A program made the translations under genes and the position numbers. Below the pieces are notes generated by a model. The model saw nothing but the letters and a program-made list of their open reading frames with translations. It was not told the origin of the DNA and did no database searches. A stretch of 64,000 nt of DNA from contig CAVEXN010000009.1 of the NCBI GenBank assembly GCA_963620035.1, forward strand, positions 1-64,000, given 5' to 3'. Below, piece by piece: positions 50,554 through 60,081 of this stretch; position 1 is the stretch's first letter; each line of letters opens with the position of its first letter. This stretch comes from F23-D06 sp963620035. GTDB taxonomy: Bacteria > Bacteroidota > Bacteroidia > Bacteroidales > WCHB1-69.

Positions 50554-53500
50554 ATGAGTCGTTTGAAAAAGTTTGTCCTGCTTTTGTCCGCATTGTTCAT
50601 CCTCATATCATCTGTATATTCACAGAATGAAAAGATTCGTGTCACGACAGTGACCGCTTCGGAAAAGGAGATTGTGGTGCGTGCCGATTTCCCGGATTTC
50701 GAAATCTCTTCGGTAGAGGTGAACGGAGAAACGATGCAAAAGTTGTTCATGCCGGATGCTTGCCCCTTGCTGAACGCTGGCGAACCGGAACTTCTCCAGA
50801 AATCCGTTTCGCTGATTGTGCCCGAACATAGCCGCCCCGTCGTTGAAGTCATGTCTTCGGAGTACGAAATAATGCCGGATGTGAATCTGGTCCCGTCAAA
50901 AGGGAAGTTATACCGCAATGTTGACCCGTCTGACATTCCTTACAAAAAAGGGGCGGTCTATCAGAAAGACTGTTTCCTTTATGGGGATTCTGTTGAGGTG
51001 CAGAAGCCTTACGTGCTGCGTGACTATTCAGGAGTATCGGTGCGGCTTTTCCCTTTTGCCTACAATCCGCTCCGCCGGCAACTGAAGGTCTGCAAAAGCA
51101 TTACGCTAAAGGTGACATATAACAGCAAAAATCACATAAAACCCGTACCGGTCGTTCCCGCAGTCTTTGATGCGGTATATAAAGAGCATTTTCTGAATTA
51201 CGAAACGGTCAGTGCCGGCAGTATGACTGAAAGCGGGGAAATCCTTGTCGTGTCGCCGGCGGAGTTCCTTGCAGCCCTGCAACCGTACGTGCAATGGAAA
51301 ACCCGCTGCGGCTATAAGGTCACCGCAGTCTCGCTTGAAACGGCAGGCAATACGGCAAATGCTGTCAAAGCCTACATTTCAAATTATTACAACCGACACC
51401 GGCCGGCCTTTCTGCTGTTGGTGGGCGATGACAGCAAGTTTCCCGTGCTGACGGTTGGCGGCAACACGAGCGACAACTGTTACGGCGAACTTGCGGGCGA
51501 CGATGTCTATCCGGATGTCATCGTGGGCAAGATTTCAGCAGTTACGGCAGACCAGGTGCGCACACAGGTGGAACGTTTTGTGGATTACGAGCGCAACCCG
51601 TCCGACACGGCCCACTTCCCCGTGTTTTGCGGCATCGCCTCCTCCGAAGGCCCCGGCGACAACAACGAGTATGACTATGACCATATCCGCAATATCGGAA
51701 ATGTGCTGTCTGCTTATACATATACCTCTGGTTATGAACTCTTTGACGGTAGTCATGGTGGTATGGATGCTGCGGGTGACCCCGCCCCCGCACATGTGAC
51801 AACGGCGCTCAACGGCGGGGTAGGCATTGTCAACTACTGCGGACATGGTGTCTATACGGGCTGGAGTACTACGGGATTCAGTTCTGCCCATGTCAGGCAA
51901 CTTGACAATGCAGGGAAGTTGCCTTTCATCATCTCCGTGGCTTGTCAGAACGGCGATTATGTAGGCAGAACCTGCTTCGCCGAGGAGTGGCTGCGCGCTG
52001 AAAGGAACGGAAGCCCCGTTGGTGCGGTGGGCGCGCTGATGTCCACGATAAACCAGCCGTGGATTTCGCCAATGTATGCACAAGACCGTATGATGCAACA
52101 CTTGACAGGCACGAACGGGAGTTTTCAGTCCGAAACGTTAGGCGGCATCATTTTTAACGGCATTGCAGACATGCTCGACCATTACAACGACTATGAAGTA
52201 TCCCGCACCTGGGTGCTCTTTGGCGACCCGACGCTGCGAGTGCGCACTTCCGCTCCGCAAACACTCGATGTGACGCACGCAAGCCAGATATCCGCCGGAT
52301 TGTCTTCCGTTGACTTCACGTCGCCGGCGGAGGGTGCAAGGGTTTCTGTCGTCAAAGGCGATGAACTTGTGACCACGGGTGTGGTGCGAGGCGGCAACGT
52401 GACGCTAGATATCTCCGCGTTCCCCGTTGACATAGACACGCTGGATGTGGTGGCAGTCGCCTCCGGCTATTTGCCCTACGAGGGAACAATCAGCAGAACG
52501 TCTGTGCAAGGTCCCTATATATTCTGCTCTTCCCTTGAACCCGACAGTTCCAGAATGGCGGTTTATGGCACCAGGGTAACCCTGAAAGCCGCATTCCGCA
52601 ATATAGGCAACAATGGCGCAACCCGTATCCAGACGCGCCTCAGAACGGAGGATCCTTATTTGACGGTCGTTGATAGTTCGTTGACGCTGCTCAGGCTCGA
52701 CTCGGGCAGCACGTCTGAAAGGCACGCCGCATATACCATCAGCGTCGCCCCGAATGCGCCGGCAGCGCATGAGGCTAAGCTTACAGTAAGAACGGCTTTT
52801 GAGGGAACTGTCGTGGAACGCACATTCACGATAACACTTCACGCACCTGCGCTGACTGTCGAGTCGTGTACGTTCAATGATGCCGCTTCGGACAACCCGA
52901 ACGGGCGTTTTGATTTCGGTGAGACGGGTCAATTGCAGCTTTCCCTCGTCAATCAGGGCAACTATGAGGCTCCGGCCGGCAACCTCCGCATCAATTCCAT
53001 GGATGGCAAGATATTGTTGACAGAGCAGGATTTTCTTGTCGCAACTATCGGAGTGGGGGAGAAAAGTGTTGTAGAGGTTACGGCAACCGCCTCCCCGGAG
53101 GTCACAAGTCCAACATACGCCAGACTTAAGGCGGTATATACCGCAGGAAGCATTACATCCGAAAAGGTCTTTTCCGTCAGGGTGGGAGCCCTGGTTGAGA
53201 ATTGGGAGTCAGGCGATTTTTCCGCTTTCGCCTGGAATACATCCGGCAGCAAGGCCTGGACTGTTACTGACCGGAATGTTTATGAGGGCAGTTATGCCGT
53301 TCGTTCGGCCGCCATCGGCAACAATGCCACCAGCAATCTCTCCATCACGGTCTCCACCAATGTGCCCGACACGCTCTCTTTTTATTATTGGGTGTCGTCA
53401 GAGGAGGACTACGACTTCTTGATTTTCAAGGTTGACGGGGAGGAGAAAGGAAAATGGAGCGGCAATACCGGATGGCAACGCTTTGCCTGTGTCCTGCCCG

Positions 53501-53874
53501 CAGGTCAGCATTTGATCAAATGGACTTATGAAAAGGATGCCTATTATTCTGAAGGCTCAGACATGGCGATGCTTGACATGATTGAGTTCCCACTCCCGGA
53601 TGCTGCTACCGGCATTCCGGAAAACAGTGCCGGAACCCTATATTTGTCGCCGAACCCAACAACCGGCATCACTTACCTTTGCGCAGAAAGTTCTGTCCCT
53701 TTGAACGGAAGCGAATATAGACTGTTTGATGTCGGCGGACGCTTGTTGTTGCAAGGTGTCGTTGAAAGCACACGACAGCAGTTCGCATTCGATGGACTGA
53801 AAGCCGGTATTTACCTGTTAGAGGTGACAGATAATGATAAGAACATTCAGATTTTAAAGTTGATTAAACAGTAA
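50554..53874 (+). CDS. Gingipain-like C25 cysteine peptidase with T9SS sorting domain
   Basis: The 1106-residue secreted protease has a signal peptide (1-23), a propeptide (to about 220), a C25 catalytic domain (about 225-560), an Ig-like domain directly after it (about 565-640), further beta-sandwich domains (to about 1020) and a T9SS sorting domain (about 1030-1106, LYLSPNPTTG and AGIYLLEV). The catalytic pair is His431 in NYCGHG and Cys464 in SVACQNG, 33 residues apart, the same spacing as in gingipain RgpB. An EYD segment (Asp374) matches the region that holds the Arg/Lys-binding Asp of RgpB, so cleavage after basic residues is plausible. The match to gingipain is closer than to the PorU sortase, the other C25 group. 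Confidence 0.9.
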   Translation: MSRLKKFVLLLSALFILISSVYSQNEKIRVTTVTASEKEIVVRADFPDFEISSVEVNGETMQKLFMPDACPLLNAGEPELLQKSVSLIVPEHSRPVVEVMSSEYEIMPDVNLVPSKGKLYRNVDPSDIPYKKGAVYQKDCFLYGDSVEVQKPYVLRDYSGVSVRLFPFAYNPLRRQLKVCKSITLKVTYNSKNHIKPVPVVPAVFDAVYKEHFLNYETVSAGSMTESGEILVVSPAEFLAALQPYVQWKTRCGYKVTAVSLETAGNTANAVKAYISNYYNRHRPAFLLLVGDDSKFPVLTVGGNTSDNCYGELAGDDVYPDVIVGKISAVTADQVRTQVERFVDYERNPSDTAHFPVFCGIASSEGPGDNNEYDYDHIRNIGNVLSAYTYTSGYELFDGSHGGMDAAGDPAPAHVTTALNGGVGIVNYCGHGVYTGWSTTGFSSAHVRQLDNAGKLPFIISVACQNGDYVGRTCFAEEWLRAERNGSPVGAVGALMSTINQPWISPMYAQDRMMQHLTGTNGSFQSETLGGIIFNGIADMLDHYNDYEVSRTWVLFGDPTLRVRTSAPQTLDVTHASQISAGLSSVDFTSPAEGARVSVVKGDELVTTGVVRGGNVTLDISAFPVDIDTLDVVAVASGYLPYEGTISRTSVQGPYIFCSSLEPDSSRMAVYGTRVTLKAAFRNIGNNGATRIQTRLRTEDPYLTVVDSSLTLLRLDSGSTSERHAAYTISVAPNAPAAHEAKLTVRTAFEGTVVERTFTITLHAPALTVESCTFNDAASDNPNGRFDFGETGQLQLSLVNQGNYEAPAGNLRINSMDGKILLTEQDFLVATIGVGEKSVVEVTATASPEVTSPTYARLKAVYTAGSITSEKVFSVRVGALVENWESGDFSAFAWNTSGSKAWTVTDRNVYEGSYAVRSAAIGNNATSNLSITVSTNVPDTLSFYYWVSSEEDYDFLIFKVDGEEKGKWSGNTGWQRFACVLPAGQHLIKWTYEKDAYYSEGSDMAMLDMIEFPLPDAATGIPENSAGTLYLSPNPTTGITYLCAESSVPLNGSEYRLFDVGGRLLLQGVVESTRQQFAFDGLKAGIYLLEVTDNDKNIQILKLIKQ

Positions 53875-53877
53875 AAA

Positions 53878-54660
53878 ATGCAGAAAAAACCGTTGATATT
53901 GGTTGTGAATGACGACGGCTATGAAGCCAAGGGGCTTGAAGCGATGGTTCAGATTGCCAAAACGTATGGGGAAGTGGTTGTCGTCGCACCCGACAGAGTG
54001 CGTTCGGCATCGGCTCATTCCATCACGATGCACGAGCCGCTCCACGTCACCCATTACAAGACCGAGGACGGCATTCCCTACTGGCGCACCAACGGCACAC
54101 CCGTTGATTGTGTGAAACTTGGACAAAAAGTGGTCCTGCGCGGACGCAAGATAGATCTTGTGCTGTCGGGCATCAACCATGGTTCAAACTCCTCTGTCAG
54201 CATTATCTATTCCGGCACGATGGGGGCTGCCATTGAGGCTTCATTTGAAACGATGGCAGTGGGCATTTCTGTCCTCGACTACTCTAAAGACCCTGATTTC
54301 ACCGCTGCTGTACATTATGGGAAAATAATTGTTGAACAGGTGCTGAAAAACGGACTTCCACCCAGAATATGCCTGAATGTGAATGTCCCTAAATTGCCGT
54401 TGAGTGAAATCAAAGGTATGAAAGTGACCAGGCAGACCGAAGGCTATTGGGAAGAGGACCTGGAAGAACGGACAGATCCGCAAGGCCGCAAATACTATTG
54501 GCTGGCTGGACATTTAGTGGATACAGACCATAAAGATGACTCATGCGAGTGGGCTCTCCATCATCGGTATGTTTCTATACAGCCTGTACAGTATGACCTT
54601 ACTGCCTATAAAAATATGAATGAAGTCAAATACCTTGAATTAGAAGAAAATGGAAAGTAG
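53878..54660 (+). CDS. surE: 5'/3'-nucleotidase SurE
   Basis: SurE is a metal-dependent nucleoside monophosphatase. The 260-residue protein has the metal-binding VNDDGYEAKGL (Asp-Asp near 10-11), VAPDRVRSASAHSIT (Ser near 44) and LSGINHGSNSSVSIIYSGT (Asn near 101). It starts 3 bp after the protease gene and overlaps the next gene by 11 bp. Confidence 0.95.
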   Translation: MQKKPLILVVNDDGYEAKGLEAMVQIAKTYGEVVVVAPDRVRSASAHSITMHEPLHVTHYKTEDGIPYWRTNGTPVDCVKLGQKVVLRGRKIDLVLSGINHGSNSSVSIIYSGTMGAAIEASFETMAVGISVLDYSKDPDFTAAVHYGKIIVEQVLKNGLPPRICLNVNVPKLPLSEIKGMKVTRQTEGYWEEDLEERTDPQGRKYYWLAGHLVDTDHKDDSCEWALHHRYVSIQPVQYDLTAYKNMNEVKYLELEENGK

Positions 54661-54973
54661 GTTTTTAAACTTTTTGCGTAAAGATTCTATCGGTATGGGA
54701 GTTGTGACAGGCTTTGCAGTGCCGGCGGTTCTCTTCGGTATTCTTTTTGCCATATTCGCCATTCTGGTGAAGACGAACCCGGAAATGCTGGTCAACAATC
54801 CCTCGCTGCAGCGCACCATCATCCCGAAACTGATCCTGATCAGTCTTATACCGTCGCTGCTGATTCTCCGTCACTATCTGCTCAAATTGAAATACGACAA
54901 GACGGGACGTGGCATCATCATATCCACATTTGTTTTGGGTCTGGTGTTTGTTATCGTTCAGTTTTCCTTGTAG
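54650..54973 (+). CDS. Small membrane protein, unknown function
   Basis: The 107-residue protein has three predicted membrane helices (about 16-42, 58-76 and 86-105) and short charged loops. No family role is known to me. It overlaps surE by 11 bp, so translation is probably coupled, and its 3' end overlaps the convergent glycosyltransferase gene by 23 bp. Confidence 0.75.
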   Translation: MESRFLNFLRKDSIGMGVVTGFAVPAVLFGILFAIFAILVKTNPEMLVNNPSLQRTIIPKLILISLIPSLLILRHYLLKLKYDKTGRGIIISTFVLGLVFVIVQFSL

Positions 54974-55895
54974 GATTGTCATTCCCGGTTTCCCGGAAAA
55001 GGCACAAAAGCTTGTACAGGTCTAGAGCGCATATGCAGTAGTGCCGGAGGATGAGCCTTTTCAGTGTGTGGCGGTTGATGTTCAGGAGAATCTCTGTCGG
55101 CTTTGACAGATGCCATTCTGTAAGATTCAGAAAGGTGCGCAGCAGCCGGTTCTCGCGGATGAAATCCGGAGTGGTTTTCCGGTTGTTCAGCAGCATCGCC
55201 AAGTTGGCGACTGCGGTTTCGGTTTTTGAAAGAAACACCTCGTTACGGTCAAGCCCCTCGTGGTAAATCCCGTTGTCGATATGCTCTATGGGGATGCCGT
55301 TGTTTCTCAACTGTTCTCCGAAAAAGACATCTTCAAAGCCGTAGGTCTTGAAAGACTCGTCGAAGCGGCAAATGCCGAACACGGATTTTGACAGTAGTAT
55401 ATTGAACGGCGTAAAGGAGCGGTAGGGATGCCGGATGCGTTGGGCCGCACTTTTCTGTTCGCGGCTGATGCCGTAGCGCCAGCGGAGACGATATGTTTTT
55501 TCCGGCGGCGTTTCATGATAGGACACGCCGCCCATAGCCACAAAAGGTTCGGTGATGTCGGGATGCCGGTTGCGGGCATATTGCATATAGTGTTCCAGAT
55601 AGCCGGTACTTTTCATGCCGGCATCTCCGTCAATAAAGAGAAGATAGGGGTATTGTGCGGCCGTTGCAAGGCGGTTGCGGGTATAGGCGCGCCCCCGGTT
55701 TGTTTTGTTGCGGAGAAATGTAATTTCCGGATGATCCGCCAACCTCTTGTTTTCAAGGATGGTTTGCATGTCGGTGGAGGCATCGTCCAAAATAATGATT
55801 TCAAAAGGGATGGAGAGCCGGCGTGCTTGCTCAAGCAGGGGAGTGGCGAGCGGTTCGGCTGAAATGTTGTAAACAGGCAGCAGAATGGAGAGCAT
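54951..55895 (-). CDS. Family 2 glycosyltransferase
   Basis: The 314-residue cytoplasmic enzyme has the GT-A fold motifs: ILLPVYN at 4-10, IILDDASTD near 34-42, NRGRAYTRNRLA near 66-77 and the DXD-like FIDGDAGM near 91. It transfers a sugar from an activated nucleotide; acceptor and sugar are unknown. The gene follows ftsE with a 1-bp overlap and is the last of the gyrB-ftsE-GT2 run. Confidence 0.88.
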   Translation of the reverse strand: MLSILLPVYNISAEPLATPLLEQARRLSIPFEIIILDDASTDMQTILENKRLADHPEITFLRNKTNRGRAYTRNRLATAAQYPYLLFIDGDAGMKSTGYLEHYMQYARNRHPDITEPFVAMGGVSYHETPPEKTYRLRWRYGISREQKSAAQRIRHPYRSFTPFNILLSKSVFGICRFDESFKTYGFEDVFFGEQLRNNGIPIEHIDNGIYHEGLDRNEVFLSKTETAVANLAMLLNNRKTTPDFIRENRLLRTFLNLTEWHLSKPTEILLNINRHTLKRLILRHYCICALDLYKLLCLFRETGNDNPTRKTER

Positions 55896-56656
55896 CAGAA
55901 TCCGGAATCTATCAACTGCCCGTTTTCAATGCAGATGGTCCTGGAAGGGAACTTGTCAATCATGGAGAAATTGTGCGTAGCCATCAGGATGGTCGTGCCC
56001 GTCTTGTTGATGTTGTGGAACACGCTGAAAATCTCCTCAGAGGTCAACGGGTCAAGATTGCCGGTCGGTTCGTCTGCCAGAATCACGTCTGGGCGGTTGA
56101 GCAGGGCACGTGCGATACACACGCGTTGTTGCTCGCCGCCGGAGAGCTGTGAAGGCAGTTTGAAGTCCTTGGTTTTAAGGTCCACGGCATCAAGCACCTC
56201 TTCGCAGCGGTTCAGCATAGCGTTCCTGTCTTTCCACCGGGTGGCCTTTAGTACAAACATCAGGTTCTCGATGACCGTCTTGTCCGAAAGCAACTGGTAG
56301 TCTTGGAACACCATGCCGATTTTCTTGCGGAGTGCGGGTATTCTTTTCTGTTTGAGGTTCAGGAGGTCGTAACCTAATATTTCCGCGCTTTCGCCTTGGG
56401 GTTTGATGTCAGCGATTAATGTCTTGAGGATGGAGGACTTGCCGCTGCCGGTCCGTCCGATGAGGTAAACGAACTCGCCTTGTTTGACGGAAAAGGAAAC
56501 TTTGGGGAGCACCAAAATCTTTTTCTGGAAGATGTCTGCGTTGTGCAGAGAAATCACTATGTTGGGCACGTTTTCAGAGGACGTTGTTTCCGGTGCGGCA
56601 GCTTGCCGGGAGGTGTCCGTCTCGGGCTGTTGTGCCGTAAGGCTGTTGTCAGGCAT
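55895..56656 (-). CDS. ftsE: FtsE-like ABC transporter ATP-binding protein
   Basis: The 253-residue ATPase has Walker A GRTGSGKS near 67-74, the signature LSGGEQQRV, Walker B VILADEPTGNLD and the H-loop ATHN. With FtsX it regulates cell-wall hydrolases at division; ftsX is not adjacent. The first 30 or so residues (TSEN/TDTSRQAAAP-like) are low complexity and unusual for FtsE. ATG 56656 overlaps gyrB by 8 bp; ATG 56668 is an alternative. The association with a GT2 gene is common in Bacteroidales. Confidence 0.85.
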   Translation of the reverse strand: MPDNSLTAQQPETDTSRQAAAPETTSSENVPNIVISLHNADIFQKKILVLPKVSFSVKQGEFVYLIGRTGSGKSSILKTLIADIKPQGESAEILGYDLLNLKQKRIPALRKKIGMVFQDYQLLSDKTVIENLMFVLKATRWKDRNAMLNRCEEVLDAVDLKTKDFKLPSQLSGGEQQRVCIARALLNRPDVILADEPTGNLDPLTSEEIFSVFHNINKTGTTILMATHNFSMIDKFPSRTICIENGQLIDSGF

Positions 56657-58622
56657 CGATGTTTGCATAGGTGGCGTTTTTTTCAATGAATTCACGGCGA
56701 GGCGGCACATCGTCGCCCATCAGCATGGAGAACACGCGGTCGGCTTCGGCGGCGTTTTCAATGGTTACCTGCCTTAGTGTGCGGTGCTCCGGATCCATGG
56801 TGGTTGACCACAGTTGTTCTTCGTTCATTTCGCCGAGACCTTTATAGCGTTGCACATGAACCTTTGCGTCTTCATTGTCTCCGGCGGCTTCGGCAATGTA
56901 TTGTTTGCGTTGGTCTTCGGTCCATGCGTATTTCTGGTATTTCCCTTTTTTCACGAGGTAGAGCGGCGGGGTGGCGATATAGACATGGCCTTGTTCTATC
57001 AGCGTGCGCATGTGTCGGAAGAAGAATGTCAGGATGAGGGCGGCAATGTGGCTGCCGTCCACGTCGGCATCGGTCATGATGATGACTTTATGGTAGCGGA
57101 GTTTGGAGATGTTCAGTGCCATCTTGTCTTCCTCGGTGCCGATGGTCACACCTAATGCGGTGTATATGTTTTTGATTTCCACACTGTCCCAGATGCGGTG
57201 CGGCATGGCTTTCTCCACGTTCAGGATTTTTCCCCGCAACGGAAGGATGGCCTGGAAATGGCTGTCGCGTCCCTGCTTCGCCGTTCCGCCTGCGGAGTCG
57301 CCCTCTACGAGGAAAAGCTCGCATTTGGTGGCGTCTTTGGAGGAGCAGTCGGAGAGTTTCCCCGGCAGTCCGGAGCCGCTGAAAGCGGTTTTGCGCTGCA
57401 CCATCTCGCGTGCCTTGCGGGCGGCGTGGCGCGCGCGGGCGGCAGTGACCACTTTGTCAACAATGTCTTTTGCGTCTTTCGGGTTCTCTTCCAGATAGTT
57501 GGTCAGCATTTCTCCTACCATCTGGTTCACGATGCCGGCAACTTCGCTGTTGCCGAGCTTCGTTTTCGTCTGTCCCTCAAATTGCGGGTCCGCCACTTTG
57601 ACCGAAATGATGGCGGTAAGTCCCTCGCGGAAGTCGTCACCCGAAATCTCCACATTTTCCTTGCTGAGTTTGTCCAGCATCTTGTTGTCGTCTGCATATT
57701 TCTTCAAGGTGCGGGTCAGTGCGGAGCGGAAGCCGGCGAGGTGCGTTCCGCCTTCTATGGTGTTGATGTTGTTGACGTACGAGTGGATGTTCTCCGAGTA
57801 GGAGTCGTTGTACTGCATGGCAACTTCTACGGGCACGTTCTGCCGTTCCCCCTCGATGTAGATCGGCTTCGATGTGATTTTGACGCGGTTCTGGTCTAAA
57901 TAATCGATGAAGTCTCGCAGACCGTTTTCGGAGTAGTACTCGTGTTTCGGATGGTTGCCTTGCTCGTCGGTTGACCGCATATCCTCGATGGAGATGTGGA
58001 TGCCTTTGTTGAGGAATGCCAGCTCGCGGAGACGGTCTGACAGTCTTTCAAAATCGTATGTGGTGGTATAGAATATCGAATCGTCGGGCGTGAAGGTAAT
58101 CTTGGTGCCGCGGTAATCGCTGTCGCCTACAATTTTCACGGGGTAGAGCGGTTTGCCGCAAGCGTATTCCTGGACGAAATGCTTGCCTTCGCGGAAAACC
58201 TCTGCGGTCATGTGTTTGGAGAGCGCATTCACGCAGGATACGCCCACGCCGTGCAGACCGCCGGAGACTTTGTACGTGTCCTTGTTGAACTTGCCGCCGG
58301 CATGGAGTACGGTCATCACGACTTCCAGGGCGGAGCGGTGCTCTTTGGCGTGCATGCCGGTAGGGATGCCTCGGCCGTTGTCCAGCACGCTGATGGAGTT
58401 GTCTTCCAGAATGGTGACCTCTATGTTGTTGCAGAATCCTGCCAGCGCCTCATCGATGCTGTTGTCCACCACTTCGTTGACAAGATGGTGAAGTCCGCGC
58501 TCGTTGATGTCGCCGATGTACATGGCGGGACGCTTGCGTACGGCTTCCAGTCCCTCAAGTACTTGGATGTTGTCGGCGCCGTATGTTTCCTCGGCAGGGT
58601 TGGTATTATCTAATTCGCTCAT
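56649..58622 (-). CDS. gyrB: DNA gyrase subunit B
   Basis: GyrB is the ATPase subunit of DNA gyrase. The 657-residue protein has the GHKL ATPase domain (LEGLEAVRKRPAMYIGD, VNEVVDNSIDEALAG, LDNGRGIPTG, GGLHGVGVSCVNALS), the transducer domain, and the TOPRIM domain (EGDSAGG near 435, DADVDGSHI near 510), ending with the C-terminal HRTLRQV and DDVPPRREFIEKNA. It is a normal full-length GyrB with its own promoter. Confidence 0.96.
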   Translation of the reverse strand: MSELDNTNPAEETYGADNIQVLEGLEAVRKRPAMYIGDINERGLHHLVNEVVDNSIDEALAGFCNNIEVTILEDNSISVLDNGRGIPTGMHAKEHRSALEVVMTVLHAGGKFNKDTYKVSGGLHGVGVSCVNALSKHMTAEVFREGKHFVQEYACGKPLYPVKIVGDSDYRGTKITFTPDDSIFYTTTYDFERLSDRLRELAFLNKGIHISIEDMRSTDEQGNHPKHEYYSENGLRDFIDYLDQNRVKITSKPIYIEGERQNVPVEVAMQYNDSYSENIHSYVNNINTIEGGTHLAGFRSALTRTLKKYADDNKMLDKLSKENVEISGDDFREGLTAIISVKVADPQFEGQTKTKLGNSEVAGIVNQMVGEMLTNYLEENPKDAKDIVDKVVTAARARHAARKAREMVQRKTAFSGSGLPGKLSDCSSKDATKCELFLVEGDSAGGTAKQGRDSHFQAILPLRGKILNVEKAMPHRIWDSVEIKNIYTALGVTIGTEEDKMALNISKLRYHKVIIMTDADVDGSHIAALILTFFFRHMRTLIEQGHVYIATPPLYLVKKGKYQKYAWTEDQRKQYIAEAAGDNEDAKVHVQRYKGLGEMNEEQLWSTTMDPEHRTLRQVTIENAAEADRVFSMLMGDDVPPRREFIEKNATYANIDA

Positions 58623-58655
58623 TTACAAATGGTTTTGTTATAAATTCAAAGTATG

Positions 58656-58663
58656 CAAAGATA
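58656..58663 (-). promoter_or_regulatory. -7 promoter box for gyrB-ftsE-GT2
   Basis: On the minus strand TATCTTTG fits TAnnTTTG, 33 bp upstream of the gyrB start. Confidence 0.6.
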
Positions 58664-58750
58664 TAAAAAAACGTTGGAAGATCGATGCGCAATCTTGCTA
58701 AAAGTTATGCATTGTTCAAGATTGTTCCGTCACGAAGGATGTTGTATTCT

Positions 58751-58782
58751 GAAAAGAAAAAAGGCGGCTTTGAGGCCGCCTT
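58751..58782 (-). terminator. Terminator of the PLP enzyme gene
   Basis: AAAGGCGGC (58759-58767) and GCCGCCTTT (58774-58782) form a perfect 9-bp stem with a 6-base loop, followed on the minus strand by a T-rich run. Confidence 0.88.
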
Positions 58783-58803
58783 TGAAAGGATGTCAAGATG
58801 GGA

Positions 58804-60000
58804 TTACCGGGTCTCTTCGATGGCTTGTTTGATGAGCTGGAATGTGCGTTCCGGGTCGTTGTCGAGACCGACAGAGAAGCGGATGAGGCCTTCGCTCATG
58901 CCCATTTCTTTCTGGATGTCCTCGGGAACTTCCGAAGAGGTGGATTTCCCGGAGTTGCTGAAGAGGGTCTTGAAGTAGCCGAGGCTGACGGCGAGGTAGC
59001 CTACGCCCAGTTCCTGCATCTTCTCCATAATGGCGCTGGCTCTTTCAGCCGTGCCCATATCGATGGAAATCATACCGCCGTAGCCGTAGCCTTCATTCAT
59101 CATTTCGGTGAACAGTTTGTGGTCAGGATGCTCTTCGAGACCGGGATAGTTGTACTTGATGCCGGTTTCCTTGAAACGTTTGGCCAGATACATGGCGTTT
59201 TCGCCGTGTTTCTTCATGCGGATATGCAGCGTGTGCAGGTTCTTCTGGATGCTGGATGAACGGAAAGTGTCCAATACCGGCCCGAGCAGCATGGCGGTAC
59301 CGTTGTTGACATCAATCAGAGAATTGATATATTCGGCTGTCCCGCAGATGGCGCCTGCAACGCAGTCGTTCATGCCGTTGACATATTTGGTCATGCTGTA
59401 GATGACTACATCGGCGCCGAGACGGTGCGGAGAGAAAATCATCGGCGTGAATGTGTTGTCCACCAGTAATTTGGCACCGGCGGCGTGGGCGATCCTGGAG
59501 ATCTCAGGGATGTTGGCGATACGGAGCAGCGGATTGTTCATCGTTTCCGTATAAAGAACCTTAGTGTTGGGTCTGATGGCTTTCTTGACGGCGTCGAGGT
59601 CCTGCATGTTGACGAAAGTTACCTCGACATTGAATTTCTTGAGGTAGTTGTTCAGAAATGCAAACGTTCCGCCGTAGGTGGTCATGCTGGATACGATATG
59701 GTCGCCGGCTTTCACTTCGTGGAGCAGCGCCACCGTAATGGCTGCCATTCCGGAACCGGTAGCCCAGGCAGACTCGGTGCCTTCCATCGCGGCCAAGGAC
59801 TTCGCCAATGCCAGCGTGCTCGGATTCCAATGTCTGGAGTAGAGGAAATAACCCTCCGTCTCGCCATGGAAGGTGTCGGTCATGGTCTTGGCATGTTCAA
59901 ACATGAATGTGGCGCTGTCGCAGATGGCAGGGTTGACGCCGCGGTAAGCGTCTTTTTTGTCCAACTTCTCGATGTTGGTTGCGGGATCGAATTTTTCCAT
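58804..60000 (-). CDS. Cys/Met metabolism PLP-dependent enzyme (gamma-lyase/synthase type)
   Basis: The 398-residue enzyme has the fold of cystathionine and methionine gamma-lyases. The PLP lysine is Lys205 in SMTKYVNG, the stacking Tyr109 is in TTYGGTFAF and the phosphate site is in TGSGMAAI (81-88). Classical methionine gamma-lyases have Cys after YG in the matching YGCTFAF; here it is Gly111. So methionine gamma-lyase activity is not certain, and cystathionine gamma-lyase or synthase activity is possible. It is transcribed alone. Confidence 0.85.
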   Translation of the reverse strand: MEKFDPATNIEKLDKKDAYRGVNPAICDSATFMFEHAKTMTDTFHGETEGYFLYSRHWNPSTLALAKSLAAMEGTESAWATGSGMAAITVALLHEVKAGDHIVSSMTTYGGTFAFLNNYLKKFNVEVTFVNMQDLDAVKKAIRPNTKVLYTETMNNPLLRIANIPEISRIAHAAGAKLLVDNTFTPMIFSPHRLGADVVIYSMTKYVNGMNDCVAGAICGTAEYINSLIDVNNGTAMLLGPVLDTFRSSSIQKNLHTLHIRMKKHGENAMYLAKRFKETGIKYNYPGLEEHPDHKLFTEMMNEGYGYGGMISIDMGTAERASAIMEKMQELGVGYLAVSLGYFKTLFSNSGKSTSSEVPEDIQKEMGMSEGLIRFSVGLDNDPERTFQLIKQAIEETR

Positions 60001-60062
60001 ATTGTTTATCAGTTATTTAGAAAATGTTAGATTATGTGCCTGCGGTTTTGCCTTAAAGCGTG

Positions 60063-60070
60063 CAAAGATA
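60063..60070 (-). promoter_or_regulatory. -7 promoter box for the PLP enzyme gene
   Basis: On the minus strand TATCTTTG fits TAnnTTTG, 62 bp upstream of the start codon. Confidence 0.55.
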
Positions 60071-60081
60071 TGTTTTTTATG

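Noticed and set aside
50554..53874. Identification of the C25 protein as the T9SS sortase PorU
   Set aside because: The sequences around the catalytic His and Cys, and the Ig-like domain after it, follow gingipains rather than PorU.
60001..60081. SAM or other riboswitch upstream of the sulfur amino acid enzyme
   Set aside because: Only about 55 bases separate the transcript start from the ATG, too short for a SAM riboswitch, and no conserved core was seen.
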